Below are positions 12,904 to 16,511 of a DNA stretch of 16,511 nt, piece after piece (the stretch's first letter is position 1; each line of letters begins with the position of its first letter). Origin of the DNA: DAHUYF01 sp035553515 (GTDB taxonomy: Bacteria > Pseudomonadota > Alphaproteobacteria > ATCC43930 > CGMCC-115725); contig DATNDG010000094.1 of the NCBI GenBank assembly GCA_035553515.1, positions 1 through 16,511 of the forward strand, in the 5' to 3' direction. A program made the translations under genes and the position numbers. The notes under the pieces are model-generated. The model was not told where the DNA came from, did no database searches, and saw only the letters and a list, made by a program, of their open reading frames with translations.

Positions 12904-13611
12904 ATGGCGAACAAGGTCTATCCCAGCGCCGATGCCGCGCTCGCGGGGCTGTTGCACGACGGCATGATGATCATGTCCGGCGGCTTCGGCCTCTGCGGCA
13001 TCGCGAGCGCGCTGATCGAGGCGGTGCGTGATTCCGGCGTGAAGCAGCTCACCGTGGTCTCCAACAACGCCGGCGTTGACGGCGCCGGACTCGGCCTGCT
13101 GCTGGAGAGCCGGCAGATACACAAGATGATCTCCTCCTATGTCGGCGAGAACAAGCTCTTCGCCCAGCAATATCTCGCGGGCCAGCTCGAGCTCGAATTC
13201 AATCCGCAGGGCACACTCGCCGAGCGCATCCGCGCCGGCGGCGCCGGCATTCCCGCCTTCTTCACCAAAACCGGCGTCGGCACGCTCATCGCCGAAGGCA
13301 AGGAGGTGCGCGTCTTCGACGGCGAGAAGTACGTGATGGAGCGCGGCCTCGTCGCCGATCTCGCGATCGTCCATGCCTGGAAGGGCGACAAGGAAGGAAA
13401 CCTCGTCTATCGCAAGACAGCGCGGAACTTCAACCCGATGATGGCGACCGCGGCGAAAGTCACGGTGGCCGAGGTCGAGCATCTCGTCGAACCCGGCGAG
13501 ATCGATCCCGACCACATCATCACGCCGGGCATCTTCGTGCAGCGCATCGTGCATGTGAAGAACGCGAAGAAGCAGATCGAGCAGCGCACCCTGCGCAAGC
13601 GCCCTTCCTGA
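12904..13611 (+). CDS. scoA: 3-oxoacid CoA-transferase subunit A
   Basis: Alpha subunit (235 residues) of the cytosolic heteromeric enzyme that moves CoA between succinyl-CoA and a 3-oxoacid such as acetoacetate, feeding ketone bodies or short-chain acids into acyl-CoA pools. MANKVYPSADAALAGLLHDG is a typical start, followed by the glycine-rich CoA-site loop SGGFGLCGIAS (25-35), VVSNNAG (51-57), and FNPQGTLAERIRAGGAGIPAFFT (98-120), all diagnostic. The residue after GLCGI is usually proline (GIPE); here it is A34. The ribosome site is weak (AGGT). The B subunit gene follows after 10 bases. Subunit A carries the CoA-binding fold; the catalytic glutamate is in B. A substrate preference (acetoacetate versus 3-oxoadipate) cannot be read off, but no beta-ketoadipate genes are nearby. 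Confidence 0.95.
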   Translation: MANKVYPSADAALAGLLHDGMMIMSGGFGLCGIASALIEAVRDSGVKQLTVVSNNAGVDGAGLGLLLESRQIHKMISSYVGENKLFAQQYLAGQLELEFNPQGTLAERIRAGGAGIPAFFTKTGVGTLIAEGKEVRVFDGEKYVMERGLVADLAIVHAWKGDKEGNLVYRKTARNFNPMMATAAKVTVAEVEHLVEPGEIDPDHIITPGIFVQRIVHVKNAKKQIEQRTLRKRPS

Positions 13612-13621
13612 GGAGCAAGAC

Positions 13622-14272
<651 letters not shown>

Positions 14273-14297
14273 CCGCGCCAACCTCCGGCTAAAGCCC

Positions 14298-14322
14298 GGA
14301 ACGCTCGCCCATCCGCGCCGTT
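14298..14322 (+). promoter_or_regulatory. EcfG (general stress) promoter for the PfpI gene
   Basis: GGAAC (14298-14302), exactly 16 bases, then CGTT (14319-14322): a perfect match to the EcfG consensus GGAAC-N16/17-CGTT. It starts 26 bases after the scoB stop and places a transcript start about 35 bases before the PfpI ATG. Confidence 0.75.
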
Positions 14323-14362
14323 GGGCAGGGGACAATCCCCGCATGCGGATGGAGGAGCGGAT

Positions 14363-14932
14363 ATGGCCCAAGCTCTCTCGGGCAAGAAGATCGCGATTCT
14401 CGCCACCGACGGCTTCGAACAGGCGGAGCTGCAGGAGCCGATGAAGGCGTTGAAGCAGGAAGGCGCCGCGGTCGAAATCGTGGCGCCGCATGGCGGCGAG
14501 ATTCAGGGCATGCGGCACCACGACAAGGGCGACAAGGTGAAGGTCGACCGCAGCCTCGATGAGGCGCGGCCGGAGGATTACAACGCCATCGTGCTGCCGG
14601 GGGGCGTCGCCAATCCGGATCAGCTCCGCACCATCGACCGCGCCGTCGCCTTCGCCAAGCATTTCTTCGATGCAAAGAAGCCGATCGCGGTGATCTGCCA
14701 TGGTCCCTGGACGCTCGTCGAGGCCGGCGTCGTGAAGGGGGTCGAGATGACCTCCTGGCCCTCGCTCAAGACCGATCTCAAGAATGCGGGCGCGCGCTGG
14801 GTCGATAAGGAAGTCGTGGTCGATCGCGGCATCGTCAGCAGCCGCAAGCCGGACGATCTCCCCGCCTTCTGCCGCAAGATGGTCGAGGAAATCAGGGAAG
14901 GCCGCCACCAGCAGCGCCAGGCGGCCGAGTAG
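14363..14932 (+). CDS. DJ-1/PfpI-family protein (general-stress type)
   Basis: A 189-residue cytosolic protein of the DJ-1/PfpI/ThiJ superfamily, a class I glutamine-amidotransferase-like fold. KKIAILATDGFEQAELQEP (8-26) includes the conserved acidic residue near the nucleophile (E19/E22 region). IVLPGGVANPDQLR (76-89) precedes the nucleophile elbow AVICHGPWTLVEAG (109-122) with C112 and H113. This branch (YhbO/PfpI/GSP18-like) is linked to stress resistance, with protease, chaperone and deglycase activities claimed and debated. The start is chosen by GGAGGAG (14351-14357), five bases before ATG 14363; a TTG at 14321 in the same frame lies inside the promoter. An EcfG promoter separates it from scoAB, so its expression should be stress-driven rather than tied to the transferase. 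Confidence 0.94.
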   Translation: MAQALSGKKIAILATDGFEQAELQEPMKALKQEGAAVEIVAPHGGEIQGMRHHDKGDKVKVDRSLDEARPEDYNAIVLPGGVANPDQLRTIDRAVAFAKHFFDAKKPIAVICHGPWTLVEAGVVKGVEMTSWPSLKTDLKNAGARWVDKEVVVDRGIVSSRKPDDLPAFCRKMVEEIREGRHQQRQAAE

Positions 14933-14936
14933 CGGC

Positions 14937-14962
14937 GAAGGCGCAGCATAGGCTGCGCCTTC
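14937..14962. terminator. Perfect 11-bp hairpin after PfpI
   Basis: GAAGGCGCAGC (14937-14947), loop ATAG, then GCTGCGCCTTC (14952-14962), starting four bases past the PfpI stop. No T-tract follows. It lies between convergent genes and could serve either strand. Confidence 0.65.
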
Positions 14963-14978
14963 GTCAGCGGCGGCGTCA

Positions 14979-14997
14979 GCGATTGCGCAGCAATCGC
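14979..14997. terminator. Second hairpin between PfpI and DUF167 genes
   Basis: GCGATTGC, loop GCA, then GCAATCGC form a perfect 8-bp stem 16 bases beyond the first hairpin and 34 bases from the DUF167 stop. It is probably the DUF167-side terminator or a repeat remnant. Confidence 0.45.
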
Positions 14998-15031
14998 GAG
15001 AGCCGCACCCAGCAGGCAAAGACTCGGTCGA

Positions 15032-15424
15032 TCACCCGGGCGTGAGCCACGGCGCGAGCCTCTCCTCCAATTGCGCCAGGAGCATCGCCGGGTCTCCGGC
15101 AAGATGAACGACCTTCCGCCGGTCGGCGGCGCCGAGCGCCAGGCTGAGCGTGCGCGGCTTCACTCCCAGCGTGCGCGCGAGCAGGCTCAGCAGTGCGGCA
15201 TTGGCCTTGCCCGCTTCGGGCGGGGCGGTCACCGCGGCTTTGAGTGCGACACCGCCTTCGCCGTCCTCGATGAGCCCGAGGATGCGCTCGGTGGATGCTT
15301 TGGGCTGGAGCCGCACGGCAAGGCTGACGCCGCCTGGCGCCGCGGCGAAGGGGCGCGGCAGGGCCCGCGTCAGAGCCGCGCTACGTAGAATTCGAGCTGA
15401 ATGAGCTCGCGCTCGATGAACCAC
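15032..15424 (-). CDS. yggU: DUF167/YggU-family protein
   Basis: A small conserved protein of unknown function, 130 residues as called. The DUF167 core begins near residue 33: GVSLAVRLQPKASTERILGL, then ALKAAVTAPPEAGKANAALLSLLARTLGVKPRTLSLALGAADRRKVVHLAG, which is the standard signature (KAS, P.EGKAN-like segment and S..KxV). The family normally spans about 95-100 residues, so the first 30 are extra. The only canonical start in this frame is the ATG at 15424, inside the yggT gene, giving a 55-base overlap; no ATG, GTG or TTG lies between there and the core. Translation coupled to yggT, or a non-standard start (CTG near the yggT stop), would explain this. YggT-DUF167 pairing is common. Confidence 0.85.
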   Translation of the reverse strand: MVHRARAHSARILRSAALTRALPRPFAAAPGGVSLAVRLQPKASTERILGLIEDGEGGVALKAAVTAPPEAGKANAALLSLLARTLGVKPRTLSLALGAADRRKVVHLAGDPAMLLAQLEERLAPWLTPG

Positions 15425-15675
15425 AGGATCAGCAGCAGAATGACCGGTGAGATATCGAGCCCGCCGAGATTGGGCAGGAATTGGCGGATCGGCCGCAGCG
15501 CCGGCTCGGTGGCGCGATAGAGGAAATCGCCGACCATCGCCACCGGGCGGCTATAGGTGTTGATGACGTTGAAGGCGATAAGCCAGCTCATCACCGCGGA
15601 GATGATCACGACCCACCAGTAGATGTGGATCAGTGCGATGACGACATCGATGACCGGAATGAGGAAGCCGCCCAT
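15370..15675 (-). CDS. yggT: YggT-family membrane protein
   Basis: An inner-membrane protein of 101 residues with the YggT layout: a first hydrophobic segment IPVIDVVIALIHIYWWVVIISAVMSWLIAF (6-35), a conserved loop NTYSRPVAMVGDFLYRATEPALRPIRQFLPNLGGLDISP with the TEP-x-L-x-P-I-R motif (56-65), and a second segment VILLLILWFIERELI (77-91). The family is linked to osmotic-stress tolerance and, in other lineages, to division-site or photosystem-related membrane organisation; its role here is unknown. The start ATG is preceded by a G-rich stretch (GGGGGG) about 15 bases away. It overlaps the DUF167 gene downstream. Confidence 0.92.
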   Translation of the reverse strand: MGGFLIPVIDVVIALIHIYWWVVIISAVMSWLIAFNVINTYSRPVAMVGDFLYRATEPALRPIRQFLPNLGGLDISPVILLLILWFIERELIQLEFYVARL

Positions 15676-15759
15676 GAACCCGCCAGAACCCCCCTCGCGA
15701 AGCGGGGCGAAGGGTAGCGGCGGGGCCGCCTAGCCGCAAGTGCGGCGGCGGAAGGGTGC

Positions 15760-15812
15760 TGTCCTAGTTAGAGGCGGAGTGTCCTAGGTTGGACCTTGGT
15801 GTGTCCTAAGTC
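15760..15812 (+). repeat. Three direct TGTCCTA repeats at the GC boundary
   Basis: TGTCCTAGTTAGA (from 15760), TGTCCTAGGTTGG (from 15780) and TGTCCTAAGTCAG (from 15802) share the heptamer TGTCCTA and are spaced 20 and 22 bases, about two helical turns. The third copy overlaps the stop codon of the low-GC gene. Evenly spaced sites at a composition break resemble transposase-binding repeats at the end of a mobile element, but no element is seen inside the window. Confidence 0.6.
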
Positions 15813-16468
15813 AGAATTTCGCGTTCGAACGCTTCCAGCAGCTCGATATGAGCCGCTGTCCGCAGCGGGGCAATGGCAAAGTATCGGTCTTCGGAATAGG
15901 GACGGTTAACCCGTCGCGCCATCCCAAAATCGGGCTTGAATAAAGGGCTTCGCCCCAACGGATCTGCCCCAATCCCCACCGTGCTGAAGTGGACGGGAAT
16001 ATCTTGTTCGTAGGTGGAGCGAAGCGCCTCTTCGTAGAGCTTTTTCATACGCTCAAACCCCCGCATCGCGCGAGCGGCGGGAGAACTAAACTCAACAACC
16101 AAATTGCTTTCGAAATATGTGGCGGCCTTCGTGATTGGTTCGCGAAGTCCAAATGTCGCCCGTGCCCATTGAATGAAATCTTCCAGGACAATTTCAGCCA
16201 AATCCGTGTCCTGGCAAGTCACCATTGCGCCGTCATTATAGGTTCCAAGCGTCCCAATGACGATTTCTCCGTCATTGGTTATCAGGCGTCCTTGTCCGAA
16301 ATGACCACCACGCTGTTGGGTTTCTTGGACGGTCGGAATAGTGGCGAAGGAATAGCGCTCTCCAATCAGACGAAGCAGGTCGGGAAGGTAAATTCCCCCA
16401 ATGGGTTTGATTTCGTCAGCGACATACAGACGCGTCACCTTCCCAATCTCTGGAGAAATTATCTTCAT
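15806..16468 (-). CDS. Unrecognised protein in low-GC, probably acquired DNA
   Basis: A 220-residue protein I cannot assign. It has no signal peptide or membrane segment and looks like a mixed alpha/beta soluble protein. Recognisable stretches are MKIISPEIGKVTRLYVADEI (1-20), GRLITNDGEIVIGTLGTYNDG (about 60-80), DTDLAEIVLEDFIQWA (87-102) and a C-terminal APLRTAAHIELLEAFEREI. Codon use and GC (roughly 42-58% in the 60-base lines I counted) differ sharply from the neighbours. No ribosome site precedes the ATG at 16468, and the frame stays open to the right edge, reading through PTSRRRIVGCGNRA without a canonical start, so the true start may lie outside the window. Its stop codon falls in the third TGTCCTA repeat. 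The context suggests mobile or phage-derived DNA. Confidence 0.7.
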   Translation of the reverse strand: MKIISPEIGKVTRLYVADEIKPIGGIYLPDLLRLIGERYSFATIPTVQETQQRGGHFGQGRLITNDGEIVIGTLGTYNDGAMVTCQDTDLAEIVLEDFIQWARATFGLREPITKAATYFESNLVVEFSSPAARAMRGFERMKKLYEEALRSTYEQDIPVHFSTVGIGADPLGRSPLFKPDFGMARRVNRPYSEDRYFAIAPLRTAAHIELLEAFEREILT

Positions 16469-16511
16469 TGCGCGATTGCCGCACCCAACGATGCGTCGTC
16501 TGGAAGTTGGC

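Overview
The window is high-GC DNA (roughly two thirds G+C by eye) with dense, mostly short operons. The family assortment (GpsA, Rrf2 + beta-class GST, PPOX-like flavoprotein, NIPSNAP, DUF3309, HExxH mini-metalloprotease, YggT/DUF167) and two promoters matching the alphaproteobacterial EcfG consensus point to an alphaproteobacterium, possibly Rhodospirillales- or Rhizobiales-like. The order is inferred, not proven.

Layout. 1-3375 (+): gpsA, an Rrf2 regulator with a palindromic operator over its own promoter, a GstA-like glutathione transferase, and a PPOX-fold flavin protein. 3496-3936 (-): a small RRM protein with a basic Ala/Pro tail. 3937-4368 holds no convincing gene. 4369-5878 (+): a PhoH-like ATPase and a class I glutamine amidotransferase in a tight pair; the amidotransferase C-terminus is encoded by a dispersed palindromic repeat. 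5961-6851 (-): a duplicated-domain NIPSNAP protein and a 51-residue DUF3309 membrane peptide preceded by a candidate EcfG promoter. 6984-8677 (+): a TauD/TfdA dioxygenase and a uracil-DNA-glycosylase-family protein, with an unexplained set of related half-sites between them. 8682-9448: a divergent metalloprotease-fold protein (-) and a pterin carbinolamine dehydratase (+). 9456-12791: SDR and SLC13/DASS permease (both -), divergent from a LysR regulator (+). 12904-14272 (+): both subunits of a 3-oxoacid CoA-transferase. 14363-14932 (+): a DJ-1/PfpI protein behind a near-perfect EcfG promoter. 15032-15675 (-): overlapping yggT and DUF167 genes. 15806-16468 (-): an unrecognised protein in much lower-GC DNA, bordered by three TGTCCTA repeats, which looks like the edge of acquired DNA.

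How the genes fit together. The LysR/permease/SDR/CoA-transferase block could serve uptake and catabolism of a small carboxylate through acyl-CoA intermediates. DUF3309 and PfpI appear to share general-stress control. The Rrf2/GST pair looks like an autoregulated detoxification unit. Most remaining genes are housekeeping or single accessory enzymes.

I did not find CRISPR arrays, rRNA, tRNA, an intact transposase or a recognisable defence system. The most interesting signals are regulatory (two EcfG-type promoters, the Rrf2 operator, the 7933-7982 half-sites) plus the island-like right edge.
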